Origin: Corynebacterium glyciniphilum AJ 3170
GTDB taxonomy: Bacteria > Actinomycetota > Actinomycetes > Mycobacteriales > Mycobacteriaceae
Assembly (NCBI RefSeq): GCF_000626675.1
Contig: NZ_CP006842.1
Coordinates: 248,001 to 312,000, forward strand
Length of the DNA stretch: 64,000 nt
Direction: 5' to 3'
The notes beneath the pieces are model-generated. The model was not told the origin of the DNA. It did not search any database and worked only from the letters and a program-made list of their open reading frames with translations. A program made the translations under genes and the position numbers. Shown piece by piece: positions 1-9,021 of the stretch. Within the stretch, counting starts at the first letter, position 1; each line of letters begins with the position of its first letter.

Positions 1-2
1 CG

Positions 3-467
3 ACGGACGGGGTCTTCATGCCGGTGACACGCCCCACCATGATCGAAGGTGATGGACCGGACATGGTTCCCTTCGAGTACATCGACATGGTTCAGCGGCT
101 CACCGACGCGGGTATCCACACCTGGGGCGTCCGTGACACGCCGTGGCACATGGCCGGGCCCGGTGTCCAGGGCAATGCCCGGCTCTGCGTCGCTGAAGGC
201 GTTGACGGTGACTGCGGTATCGCGGAAGAGGCCAGCATGGCCCCGGTGAACCCGGCCCTGGAGGCATACCAGGGGCTGGACATGACCCCTCTCGACCTCA
301 CTCCGGCACTGTGCCGCGACGGCCGCTGCCCCGCGGTCGTGGGCAACGTCCTGGTGTACCGGGACGGGCAGCACTTCACCTCGTTGTTCTCTTCTCTGCT
401 GGCCCCGGAGATCAGTCGGCAGATGTACGACGCGTCCCCGGCACTGCCGGAAACGCCGCTGCCGTAG
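3..467 (+). CDS. SGNH acyltransferase, C-terminal fragment (cut by window edge)
   Basis: The reading frame is open from the first bases, so the true start lies outside the window. The 154 visible residues align throughout with the end of the SGNH domain of the three following genes: the opening TDGVFM, a TRPT motif, a HTWGVRDTPW block, and a YRDGQHF segment that carries the D-x-x-H catalytic pair typical of SGNH esterases and acyltransferases. By analogy the missing part should be an integral membrane acyltransferase-3 domain. Unlike its three neighbours this copy stops soon after the SGNH domain (ending ALPETPLP) and has no Trp/Tyr-Val-Asp-Pro-Gly tail. It is the first of four tandem paralogues. 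Family assignment is firm; the acyl donor and acceptor are unknown. Confidence 0.85.
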   Translation, partial: TDGVFMPVTRPTMIEGDGPDMVPFEYIDMVQRLTDAGIHTWGVRDTPWHMAGPGVQGNARLCVAEGVDGDCGIAEEASMAPVNPALEAYQGLDMTPLDLTPALCRDGRCPAVVGNVLVYRDGQHFTSLFSSLLAPEISRQMYDASPALPETPLP

Positions 468-492
468 TTTTCGCACTGCCCGTCGCGGGTGG

Positions 493-498
493 CATGCT
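493..498 (+). promoter_or_regulatory. -10 box, probable leaderless promoter of copy 2
   Basis: CATGCT ends 9 nt before the ATG at 508. The same TGCTGTACCG stretch follows the -10 of copy 4, so the promoter was duplicated with the gene. No Shine-Dalgarno sequence lies in between. Confidence 0.55.
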
Positions 499-507
499 GT
501 ACCGGTT

Positions 508-3051
508 ATGAACGGCAGAGAACCATTTGTCCAGGAACGGACTGCCCCGGCACCCCGTTCCGCACTCCGACGCACCGACATTGATGGCCTGCGTGGTCTG
601 GCGATTGCGTTGGTGGTGGTGTTCCATGTGTTCGTCGGTCGGGTATCGGCGGGTGTGGACGTGTTCCTGTTGCTGGGTGGGATCTTCTTCTTCAGTCCAC
701 AGATCCGTAATGCGCTGAATCCTGCGGGGTTGACGGTGGTGCAGTCGTTCCTGCGCATCTTCCGCCGTCTGTACCCGGCGTTGGTCACGGTGGTGGGGGT
801 GTCCCTCATTGCGGCACTGGTGGTCTACGCGCCGGTGCGCTGGTCAGACGCCGGAATGGATGCTGCGGCATCCCTGCTGTACCTGCAGAACCTGAACCTC
901 AGCGCCCAGGGCAACGACTACGCGTCCATCAGTACCGAGGTCAGCGTCTTTCAGCACATCTGGTCGATGTCGGTGCAGATGCAGATCTACCTGGGGTCGC
1001 TCATCGTGATCGCGCTGGTGGCCGTGGTGTTCCGCCGGCGTTCACGACGTGACGACCGGGGGACGTCCCGCGCGGCGACTGGTATGTTCGCCCTCCTGCT
1101 GGGTGCAGCCACGCTGGCCAGTTTCATCTACGCCACCTGGTTGAGCGGTCATGACCAGGGAGCGAACTACTATTCGCCGTTGTCCCGGTTCTGGGAGATC
1201 GGCCTGGGCGGGCTCTTCGGCATGGTGGTGCTGGGACGCGTCCTCCCGGCGGTGTCGCGGCGACTGCGCCTGATCGCCGGTGTGGTCGGTGTGGCGTTGA
1301 TCATCTGCACCGGGCTGTTCCTCGACGGTGCGGCGCAGTTCCCCGGGCCCTGGACGCTGGTGCCTCTGGTGGGTGCGATGCTCGTCATCCTCTCCGGTAA
1401 CCAGGTGGCGGGGGAGCGGGACCCGCGTCCGACCGGTGTGACCGCGCTGTTGTCCACCGCGCCGTTCCAGTTCCTGGGGCGCACCGCCTACAGCCTGTAC
1501 CTGTGGCACTGGCCGATCCTGACCCTGGCCACCTTCCTCGTCGCCGGTGGCTCAGGCGCCGAGTCATCCACTGAAGCCTCAGGGGGCTCGCCGGCATCCT
1601 CGGCGTCCGGTGCGGACGGCCTGCAGGGCGTGACCGCCACTCTGGGCGGAGGAACGGGTGCAGCGGTCGGCGCCGGTGTCATCGGCGTATCGCTGCTGCT
1701 TGCCTGGTTGACGCTGCGGCTCATCGAGCTGCCGTTGCAGCAGACCCGCCGTCCCCGACGCTCGTGGGTCGTGGGCGACCGCGCTTACCTGCGCGCCGCA
1801 ACGCAGAGCAGAGGAAAGGCCTCCGTCGCTGCCGTCATGGTCGTCACCAGTGCCGCCGTGATGGTTTTCGGGCCGACAGTGTCGACCTACAACGAGACCC
1901 GCGCCGCCACGCTGGCGACCGAACCTCTCGACGTCGACGATTATCCCGGCCCCGCCGCATTCCTCGCAGACGCCGAGGTTCCGGACGGTGTCGATGTCGT
2001 CCCAGACACCACCGAGGTCGGACCCATGATGCCGAAGACCCAGGATGACGGCTGTTTCGCCGGTTTCTCGGAGACCGAACTCATTCTCACCGAGGACTTC
2101 AACGACTCCGACGTGCCCTGCGCCTACGGCGACACGGAGGCCGACCGCACGATGTACCTCGCCGGAGGTTCGCACTCCGAGCATTTCCTGCCGGCGCTGG
2201 ACGAGATCGGGCAGGAGCAGGGCATCAGGATCGTGCCGATCCTGAAGATGGGGTGCGTGGTCGGCATGGCGCTCCCGCGGGTCAGCGGCGACGACTACCC
2301 GGAGTGCGCGGAATGGCAGCAGAAGGCACAGGACTACATCGTCGATAACCCGCCGACCGACGGCGTCTTCATGACTGTTACCCGCCCCACCACCATCCGT
2401 GGTGACGGGCCGGACCTGATCCCGCCCGAGTACGTCGACGTGATCGGCAGGTTCTCCGACGCAGGTATCCACACATGGGGCGTGCGCGACACCCCCTGGT
2501 TGATGACCGGTCCCGGAGCGCAGCTCGATGCCCGGGTCTGTATCGCGGAGGAGCGCGACGGTGACTGTGGGGTCGCGCAGGACGACGCTCTCCTCCCGGC
2601 GAACCCCGCGCTCTCCGCGCTGGACGGTCTGGACGTGACCCACGTCGACCTGACTCCGGCAGTGTGCCACGACGGCCGCTGCCCCGGCGTGGTGGGAAAT
2701 GTGCTGGTCTACCGTGACACCCAGCACCTCACCGACAGGTTCTCCGAGCTGCTGGCACCCGAGATCAGTCGGCAGATGTTCGACCCGGAGGCGCAGGTCG
2801 AACAGTCGGAAGCGGCAGAGGCTGCAGAGAACCCAGCGGATGAGGCAGGGCCACGTCCGGGCCCGGACGTTTTCCGTCTGCCGAAGCCCGGTGAGGACGG
2901 CTACGTTGAACCGGAGGAGCCGGATGACCCGGAGGGATCGGTCGAGCCGGACGCCGGCTGGGTTGATCCCGGCTACGTGGATCCGGGCTGGGTGGACCCC
3001 GGTTATGTAGACCCGGGCTATATCGACCCTGGGTGGGCCCCGGCATACTGA
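508..3051 (+). CDS. Membrane acyltransferase-3 / SGNH fusion protein with repeat tail (copy 2)
   Basis: The protein has 847 residues. Residues about 20-420 form an acyltransferase-3 (OatA/OafA type) multi-spanning membrane domain opening with RTDIDGLRGLAIAL and the conserved VFHVFVGR histidine region. A further membrane span near 440-460 leads to an outward-facing SGNH domain with its nucleophile block GGSHSEH (about 553-559) and the D737/H740 pair in YRDTQH. Such fusions transfer acetyl or other acyl groups to cell-wall sugars, peptidoglycan or glycolipids; in corynebacteria trehalose mycolates are a known target of a family member, but the substrate here is not shown. The last 30 residues are a tandem GWVDPGYVDPG-type repeat ending in PAY. 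The start at 508 follows a -10-like CATGCT by 9 nt, suggesting a leaderless mRNA. Confidence 0.92.
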   Translation: MNGREPFVQERTAPAPRSALRRTDIDGLRGLAIALVVVFHVFVGRVSAGVDVFLLLGGIFFFSPQIRNALNPAGLTVVQSFLRIFRRLYPALVTVVGVSLIAALVVYAPVRWSDAGMDAAASLLYLQNLNLSAQGNDYASISTEVSVFQHIWSMSVQMQIYLGSLIVIALVAVVFRRRSRRDDRGTSRAATGMFALLLGAATLASFIYATWLSGHDQGANYYSPLSRFWEIGLGGLFGMVVLGRVLPAVSRRLRLIAGVVGVALIICTGLFLDGAAQFPGPWTLVPLVGAMLVILSGNQVAGERDPRPTGVTALLSTAPFQFLGRTAYSLYLWHWPILTLATFLVAGGSGAESSTEASGGSPASSASGADGLQGVTATLGGGTGAAVGAGVIGVSLLLAWLTLRLIELPLQQTRRPRRSWVVGDRAYLRAATQSRGKASVAAVMVVTSAAVMVFGPTVSTYNETRAATLATEPLDVDDYPGPAAFLADAEVPDGVDVVPDTTEVGPMMPKTQDDGCFAGFSETELILTEDFNDSDVPCAYGDTEADRTMYLAGGSHSEHFLPALDEIGQEQGIRIVPILKMGCVVGMALPRVSGDDYPECAEWQQKAQDYIVDNPPTDGVFMTVTRPTTIRGDGPDLIPPEYVDVIGRFSDAGIHTWGVRDTPWLMTGPGAQLDARVCIAEERDGDCGVAQDDALLPANPALSALDGLDVTHVDLTPAVCHDGRCPGVVGNVLVYRDTQHLTDRFSELLAPEISRQMFDPEAQVEQSEAAEAAENPADEAGPRPGPDVFRLPKPGEDGYVEPEEPDDPEGSVEPDAGWVDPGYVDPGWVDPGYVDPGYIDPGWAPAY

Positions 3052-3103
3052 TCAGTATGACCTGACCGGAGTGTCGTAGTCGGTTATGGGCTGAGAATCG
3101 ACT

Positions 3104-3109
3104 TAATAT
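3104..3109 (+). promoter_or_regulatory. -10 box, probable leaderless promoter of copy 3
   Basis: TAATAT ends 10 nt before the ATG at 3120. The surrounding 60 nt are more AT-rich than the flanking genes. The spacing matches copies 2 and 4. Confidence 0.6.
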
Positions 3110-3119
3110 CTAGTTCGAC

Positions 3120-5636
3120 ATGAAGTCGACATACCTAGACTCCGGGACCCGGCCGGCACCCGTCCTCGGTGGACGCCGGTCGGACCGTCGTACCCACCGT
3201 CGCGACATCGACGGGCTGCGCGGGCTCGCCATCGCCCTGGTCGTGATCTTCCACGTCTTCGTCGGCAGGGTCTCCGCTGGTGTCGACGTCTTCCTGCTCA
3301 TCGGCGGCATCTTCTTCTTCGCGCCACAGATCCGCAACGCCCTGAACCCGGACGGACTGACACCCGTGCAGTCCGTCCTGCGCATCGTCCGTCGACTCTA
3401 TCCGGCGCTACTCACCGTGGTGTCGCTGGTCATGGTACTGACCCCCGTGATCTACCCGGTCTCCCGGTGGGCGCAGGCCGGCGGCGACGCGGCGTCCTCT
3501 CTGCTCTACGTCCAGAATCTTCACCTTGCCGCGGAAGGCAAGGAGTACTCCGCCGTCAACCGGGACGTCAGCCTTTTCCAGCACATCTGGTCGATGTCGG
3601 TGCAGATGCAGATCTACCTCGGATCCCTGCTGGTCGTCGTGGTGTTGGCTGCCCTGTTCCGACGCAGGGGCCGTGCGGGCTCCCGGATCCTGCACCGCAC
3701 ACTGTCCGCGGCGACCCTGCTGAGCTTCGTCTACGCCGTGTGGCTGGGGATCCACGACCAGGCGGCGAACTACTACTCGCCGTTGTCCCGGTTCTGGGAG
3801 ATCGGCCTGGGCGGCCTGTTCGGTATCTGGATGGTCGGCCGTGGCATCCCGTGGGTGTGGCGGTGGCTGCGTTGGCCGGCCGGGGTCACCGGTCTGGTAC
3901 TGATCATCGCCACGGGCCTCGTCCTTGACGGTGCCTCGCAGTTCCCCGGGCCGTGGACGGTCGTCCCGCTGGCCGGTGCGATGCTCGTCATCGTCGCAGG
4001 CACGCCGGTCACCGAGCCCGACGGTGACCGTATCCGTGCGGCCGCCGAAGGCCGCACCATCGCCTCGGTCGGGGTGACGCGCCTGCTGGAGAGCCGCCTG
4101 TTCCAGTTCCTGGGGAAGACCTCCTACGGGCTGTACCTGTGGCACTGGCCGTTGCTGGTCCTGGCGACCTACCTGTTCTCCGAGTCCACCGGTACGCAGG
4201 GGCAGAGTGAGGGGGAGGGGAGCGGCCTCGCCGGCATCACCGCCACGCTGGGAACCGGCCGGGGCGCCGTCGTCGGCACCGGTGTGATCGCCCTGTCACT
4301 GCTGTTGGCGTGGGGCACGCACCGGTACGTGGAGACCCCGCTGCGGCAGAAAGGGAAGCCGGAACGCTCCTGGATGCTGTGGGACCGTCGGTACTGGGCG
4401 TCCCTGCTGCGGTCCCGGGCGAAGATCGTCACCGTGGCGGTACTGGTCGTCGCCAGCGCGGTGGTGTTGTCCTCGGAGCGACTGGTGCAGATGGGTACCG
4501 TCCGCCCCACCCTCGTCGCCGGCGTCGACGGTCCCGAATCCGAGGACTACCCGGGCCCGCGGGCGTTCCTGGAGGACATGCCCGCCCCCGACGGTGTCGA
4601 CGTGCAGCCCGCCCCGGTCTACGAGCCGGCGACCATGCTGCCGGAGATCTCACTCGACGGCTGCCTGGTCGGGGTCGAGGGGGAGGACCTGATCCTCACC
4701 CACGACAAAGGCGACTCGGAGGTCCCCTGCGCCTACGGCGACACGGGTGCCGACCGCACGATGTACCTCGCGGGCGGGTCGCACTCCGAGCACTTCCTGC
4801 CGGCACTGGACGCCATCGGGCAGGAGCGGGGCATCAGGATCGTGCCGCTGGTGAAGATGGGGTGCGTCCTCGGCATGAAGATCGAGCGGATGGGTGGCGG
4901 AGACTACGAGGAGTGCTACACCTGGCAGCAGAAAGCGCAGGACTACATCCTCGACAATCCGCCGACCGACGGGGTGTTCATGACCTCGACCAGACCCACG
5001 GCGCGCACCGGTGCGGGCCCGGACCAGGTTCCGGACGGCTACGTGGACACGGTCCGGACGTTCACCGAGGCCGGCATCCACACCTGGGGTGTGCGGGACA
5101 ACCCCTGGCGACAGTCCGACGGAACGCTGGGCAACTCGCTGCTGTGCGTCGCGGACGGCGGTGACCCGGACGAGTGCGGGCCGTCTGCCGGCGAGCTCCT
5201 TGAGCGCAACCCCGCCCTCGACGCCTACCGCGGACTGGACATCACCCATATCGACCTCACTGCCGCCTACTGCCGGGACGGTATCTGTCCTGCGGTCGTC
5301 GGCAATGTGCTGGTCTACCGGGACGGGAACCACTTCACACCGACCTGGGTGACAATGATGGGGCCTGAGCTTGAACGCCAGATGTACGAGCCGGACTCCG
5401 CCGAGGAACAGCAACGCGCCGCCGCAGCCGCTGTGCGGACGACGGACGGGACCGGAAACGGTGCGACGGCTCCGGCACTGGCGCCGAAGGACGTGTACCG
5501 GCTACCGAAGCCGGAACCGGCTCCCGAACCGGCTCCCGATCCTGCTCCACCTGTCGTCGTGGAGCCTGGGTGGGTCGAGCCGGAATACCTCGTCGATCCC
5601 GCTTGGATCGAGCCCGCCTACGCTCCGCCGTACTGA
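3120..5636 (+). CDS. Membrane acyltransferase-3 / SGNH fusion protein with repeat tail (copy 3)
   Basis: The protein has 838 residues with the same order as its neighbours: acyltransferase-3 membrane domain (RRDIDGLRGLAIALVV near residue 30; HVFVGR), an extra span near 440, an extracytoplasmic SGNH domain with GGSHSEH (from residue 552) and D735/H738 in YRDGNHF. The tail is a diverged version of the repeat (PGWVEPEYLVDPAW...) after a Pro/Glu/Ala-rich linker, and ends APPY. The likely role is acylation of an envelope polysaccharide or glycolipid at the outer face of the membrane. It sits 68 nt after copy 2. The start follows the TAATAT box at 3104-3109 by 10 nt without an obvious ribosome binding site, so leaderless translation is probable. 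Confidence 0.92.
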   Translation: MKSTYLDSGTRPAPVLGGRRSDRRTHRRDIDGLRGLAIALVVIFHVFVGRVSAGVDVFLLIGGIFFFAPQIRNALNPDGLTPVQSVLRIVRRLYPALLTVVSLVMVLTPVIYPVSRWAQAGGDAASSLLYVQNLHLAAEGKEYSAVNRDVSLFQHIWSMSVQMQIYLGSLLVVVVLAALFRRRGRAGSRILHRTLSAATLLSFVYAVWLGIHDQAANYYSPLSRFWEIGLGGLFGIWMVGRGIPWVWRWLRWPAGVTGLVLIIATGLVLDGASQFPGPWTVVPLAGAMLVIVAGTPVTEPDGDRIRAAAEGRTIASVGVTRLLESRLFQFLGKTSYGLYLWHWPLLVLATYLFSESTGTQGQSEGEGSGLAGITATLGTGRGAVVGTGVIALSLLLAWGTHRYVETPLRQKGKPERSWMLWDRRYWASLLRSRAKIVTVAVLVVASAVVLSSERLVQMGTVRPTLVAGVDGPESEDYPGPRAFLEDMPAPDGVDVQPAPVYEPATMLPEISLDGCLVGVEGEDLILTHDKGDSEVPCAYGDTGADRTMYLAGGSHSEHFLPALDAIGQERGIRIVPLVKMGCVLGMKIERMGGGDYEECYTWQQKAQDYILDNPPTDGVFMTSTRPTARTGAGPDQVPDGYVDTVRTFTEAGIHTWGVRDNPWRQSDGTLGNSLLCVADGGDPDECGPSAGELLERNPALDAYRGLDITHIDLTAAYCRDGICPAVVGNVLVYRDGNHFTPTWVTMMGPELERQMYEPDSAEEQQRAAAAAVRTTDGTGNGATAPALAPKDVYRLPKPEPAPEPAPDPAPPVVVEPGWVEPEYLVDPAWIEPAYAPPY

Positions 5637-5741
5637 GGTTAACCCGGTCAACCCCGTTCACCTGCGCTATCGTGGATAGCCCGACACCCCCGTGTAACGC
5701 TCCGAGGCCTGGATGTGTTCTGAAACCGGAGCGTGGGACGG

Positions 5742-5747
5742 TATGCT
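5742..5747 (+). promoter_or_regulatory. -10 box, probable leaderless promoter of copy 4
   Basis: TATGCT ends 10 nt before the ATG at 5758. Together with the matching box before copy 2 it supports the chosen start. Confidence 0.6.
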
Positions 5748-5757
5748 GTACCGCGCC

Positions 5758-8301
5758 ATGAACTCTTCCACCACGCAGCCAGGGACGAACAGAGCGCCCG
5801 CCGGACGTCCCCGGCCGTCGCACCGCCGGGACATTGACGGGCTCCGCGGTCTGGCGATCGCGTTGGTTGTCATCTTCCACGTCTTCGTCGGGCGTGTCTC
5901 GTCGGGTGTGGACGTCTTCCTGCTCGTCGGCGGAATCTTCTTCTTCGCCCCGCAGATCCGTAACGCGCTGAATCCGTCGGGGCTCACCGTCCTGCAGTCG
6001 TTCCTGCGTATCTTCCGGCGCCTCTATCCGGCGTTGATCGCTGTCGTCGGCGTGACGCTCGTCCTGGCTGTGGTGGTCTACGCCGAGGTCCGGTGGGTGA
6101 ATGCGGGCACGGATGCCACGTCGTCCCTGCTCTATGTACAGAACTTCCACCTGGCCAGTGAGGGCCAGGAGTATACGGCGATCAACCGGGACGTCAGCCT
6201 GTACCAGCACATCTGGTCGATGTCGGTGCAGATGCAGATCTATGTCGGCTCTCTACTGGTCATTGCCCTGCTGGCCGCGCTGTTCCGGAAGCGGGCGAAG
6301 GCCGGGGCCACGCTGCTGCACTGGTTGCTCGTCGTCGGCACGTTGGCCAGTTTCGGTTATGCCACCTGGCTCGGTCAGCACGACCAGGCTCTGAACTACT
6401 ATTCGCCGTTGTCCCGGTTCTGGGAGATCGGCCTGGGTGGCCTGTTCGGCATCTGGCTGCTGGGGATCACCATCCCCCGGTCCCTGCGCTGGGTCCGGTG
6501 GCCGGCGGGCCTGGTGGGTCTCATCCTGATCATCGTGACCGGTCTGTACCTTGATGGCGCGGCGCAGTTCCCCGGACCCTGGACCCTGGTGCCGTTGGCT
6601 GGTGCGATGCTCGTCATCTTCGCGGGGAACCCGGAGTCGACAGACGGCGTCTCGGCTCCCGCACCCTCCACCGGTGTCAGCAGGATGCTGGACGGCCGGA
6701 TCTTCCAGTTCCTGGGCCGCACCTCCTACAGCCTGTACCTGTGGCACTGGCCGTTGCTGACGCTGGCGACCTTCTGGTTCTCCACCTCCACTGCCTCACA
6801 GGCCGGCGGCCTGCGTGGAATCACGGCCACACTCGGGACGCTGGAGGGAGCTGTCGTCGGCACCGGTGTGATCGTGCTGTCATTGCTGCTGGCCTGGCTG
6901 ACGCTGCGCCTGGTGGAGACACCGTTGCGGCAGAAGTCCAAGCCACACCGGTCGTGGGTGTTGTTCGACCGTGGCTACTGGCGGGCGTCGCTGCGCTCCC
7001 GGGGGAAGGTCGTGGCCACCCTGGTGGTCATCCTGGCCTCCGGGGCAGTGTTCGCCTTCGCACCGATCGCCCAGGCCCGTATCGACAACCGTGCCCAGGA
7101 ACTCGGCGTGCAGGATGTCGACCCCGCCGAGTACCCCGGACCGAATGCCTACCTTCAGGACGCGGACGTCCCCGACGGTCTCCCCGTCCTGCCGGACCCG
7201 TCGGACGACGCGCCGATGCTCGCGGAAACCCTGAAGGACGGCTGCCTCGCCCACTTCGACCACACCGACCTGGTGCTGACGAAGTGGTTCAACGAGGAGG
7301 ACGAACCCTGCGAGTACGGCGACGTCGACTCCGACCGTACGATGTACCTGGTCGGTGGCTCCCACTCCGAGCACTACCTGCCCGCACTGGACCTCATCGC
7401 CAAGCAGCGTAACTTCAAGATCGTCCCGATCCTGAAACTGGGCTGTGTCATCGGCATGGACATCCCCAAGTGGGATGGCTCGGACTACCCCGAGTGCCGG
7501 GAATGGCAGCAGAAGGCCGAGGACTACATCTTCGAGAACCCGCCGTCGGAGGGCATCTTCATGACGGTCACCCGGCCCACCACCATCGAGGGGGACGGGC
7601 CGGACCAGGTGCCGCCGGAGTACGTCGAGATGGTGCGTCGTCTCTCTGACGCCGGTATCCACACCTGGGGCATGCGCGACACCCCCTGGGTCCTGGACTC
7701 CCCCGGTGTCCAGGGCAACGCCCGCCTGTGCGTCGCCGAAGACCGTGGTGAGGACTGCGGTGTCGACGAGGCGGAGTCGCTGGCCCCGGTGAACCCCGCC
7801 CTGGGCGCCTACCGCGGTCTTGACCTGACGAACATCGACGTCACCGATGCGGTGTGCCGGGACGGGCGCTGTCCCGGCGTCGTCGGCAACGTCCTAGTCT
7901 ACCGTGACGCCCAGCACTTCACGAACCTCTTCGCTGCGATGCTCGCCCCGGAGATCTCCCGCCAGATGTACGACCCGGAGGCTCTGGAGGAGTCCCGTCG
8001 TGCGGCGGAGGAGTCGGAGAATGTGATGCCTGCGACGCCGGAGGGTGAGGTACAGAAGGACGTCTTCCGTCTGCCGAAGCCAGGCGAGGAAGGCTACCTC
8101 GAGGATCCGGGGGCCGACACAGGGGATGAACCTGCCGCGCCACCTGCCCCGCCCGTCCCCGATCCCGCGCCTGCACCGGACCAGGGGTGGGTTGATCCGG
8201 GCTGGAGCGACCCCGGTTACGTGGATCCGGGATATGTGGACCCAGGATGGGTCGATCCCGGCTACGTCGATCCGGGCTACGGTTACGCACCGCCCTACTG
8301 A
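5758..8301 (+). CDS. Membrane acyltransferase-3 / SGNH fusion protein with repeat tail (copy 4)
   Basis: The protein has 847 residues from the ATG at 5758. An in-frame ATG at 5713 is rejected because the -10 box (5742-5747) would then lie inside the gene, and because MNSSTTQPGTN matches the short cytoplasmic N-termini of its paralogues. Domains: acyltransferase-3 (about 18-400), an extra membrane span, and an SGNH domain with GGSHSEH (from 533) and D717/H720 in YRDAQH. The C-terminal linker is Pro/Ala/Glu-rich and is followed by the longest repeat tail of the array (about eight short units of WVDPG, YVDPG or WSDPG) ending in APPY. This is presumably an envelope O-acyltransferase; the different tails and moderate divergence suggest different partners or acceptors. 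Confidence 0.92.
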   Translation: MNSSTTQPGTNRAPAGRPRPSHRRDIDGLRGLAIALVVIFHVFVGRVSSGVDVFLLVGGIFFFAPQIRNALNPSGLTVLQSFLRIFRRLYPALIAVVGVTLVLAVVVYAEVRWVNAGTDATSSLLYVQNFHLASEGQEYTAINRDVSLYQHIWSMSVQMQIYVGSLLVIALLAALFRKRAKAGATLLHWLLVVGTLASFGYATWLGQHDQALNYYSPLSRFWEIGLGGLFGIWLLGITIPRSLRWVRWPAGLVGLILIIVTGLYLDGAAQFPGPWTLVPLAGAMLVIFAGNPESTDGVSAPAPSTGVSRMLDGRIFQFLGRTSYSLYLWHWPLLTLATFWFSTSTASQAGGLRGITATLGTLEGAVVGTGVIVLSLLLAWLTLRLVETPLRQKSKPHRSWVLFDRGYWRASLRSRGKVVATLVVILASGAVFAFAPIAQARIDNRAQELGVQDVDPAEYPGPNAYLQDADVPDGLPVLPDPSDDAPMLAETLKDGCLAHFDHTDLVLTKWFNEEDEPCEYGDVDSDRTMYLVGGSHSEHYLPALDLIAKQRNFKIVPILKLGCVIGMDIPKWDGSDYPECREWQQKAEDYIFENPPSEGIFMTVTRPTTIEGDGPDQVPPEYVEMVRRLSDAGIHTWGMRDTPWVLDSPGVQGNARLCVAEDRGEDCGVDEAESLAPVNPALGAYRGLDLTNIDVTDAVCRDGRCPGVVGNVLVYRDAQHFTNLFAAMLAPEISRQMYDPEALEESRRAAEESENVMPATPEGEVQKDVFRLPKPGEEGYLEDPGADTGDEPAAPPAPPVPDPAPAPDQGWVDPGWSDPGYVDPGYVDPGWVDPGYVDPGYGYAPPY

Positions 8302-8316
8302 CCGGCGCGGTCCGGA

Positions 8317-9021
8317 TCAGCTTTCGGCGGTCCCGTCGCTGTCGCTGGCGTCCATGAGATCCTGGACAGTGGCGAACTCGTCCAGACCGAAACGTTCCAG
8401 CATGCCCTCGGAACCGTCGGACGGCCATACGTCGGCCCCGGCAACCGGGAGGAAGCCCAGGGAGTCACCGTCAGGCAGACAGAAGATCACGGTGTCCATG
8501 GCGGTCAGGTTCAGCAGCGCGTCGCCCAGCAGGTCCGTGGGGAAGAGGGTCACGAGGATCACGTCGGCCGGCCCCTCGGCACCGTCCATCGCGGCGTCTC
8601 CGGTGCCGTCGCTGTCCGCGTCGCCGTCCCCGGCCACGAGGGCAGGGAGGGACGTCCTGATCTCAGGGGTGGATCGGATGCCCTCCAGATAGGCCTGAGC
8701 CAGGTTCTGCCGGTGGAGTCGTTGGTTGGTGTCGTCGTCCTGCAGGGAGCGCACATACATCGAGGCAGCGGTGCGGGGCATCCCCTCCGGACTCGTCTCC
8801 TGGTCGACGGCCCATTCAGCGTAGCTGCGCATCGCAGGTTTCTCCTCACCGGAGAGGAACTGCAGGTCACGGTTCGCGGCGTACTTGGCCTCGGAGAGCT
8901 TCTGTGCGCTGCCGGTCATCGGGGCGTTGATGCCGTAGTAGGTCCACTGCGGGGCGCTTGTCGGATCATGTCGGAACACGACCTGGGCCACGGAATCGGC
9001 TGCGGGGCCGGACTCACTCAT
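8317..9021 (-). CDS. Acidic hypothetical protein coupled to a methyltransferase
   Basis: The protein has 234 residues and I do not recognise it with confidence. It is soluble and acidic, with a low-complexity Asp/Gly/Ala linker (about residues 130-150) separating an alpha-helical N-terminal half (with GINAPMTGSAQKLSEAKYAA) from a C-terminal half containing a strand-rich DVILVTLFPTDLL...VIFCLPDGDSLGFLPVAG segment, which faintly recalls SseB-like domains. No signal peptide or membrane segment is seen. Its ATG lies 8 nt inside the 3' end of the upstream methyltransferase gene, so the two are almost certainly co-translated. It converges on the acyltransferase array. Function unknown. Confidence 0.7.
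   Translation of the reverse strand: MSESGPAADSVAQVVFRHDPTSAPQWTYYGINAPMTGSAQKLSEAKYAANRDLQFLSGEEKPAMRSYAEWAVDQETSPEGMPRTAASMYVRSLQDDDTNQRLHRQNLAQAYLEGIRSTPEIRTSLPALVAGDGDADSDGTGDAAMDGAEGPADVILVTLFPTDLLGDALLNLTAMDTVIFCLPDGDSLGFLPVAGADVWPSDGSEGMLERFGLDEFATVQDLMDASDSDGTAES

Noticed and set aside
1579..2727. Long antisense open frame inside the acyltransferase gene
   Set aside because: It lies opposite a conserved domain-bearing gene; its translation has no recognisable motif and reflects high GC in the third codon position.
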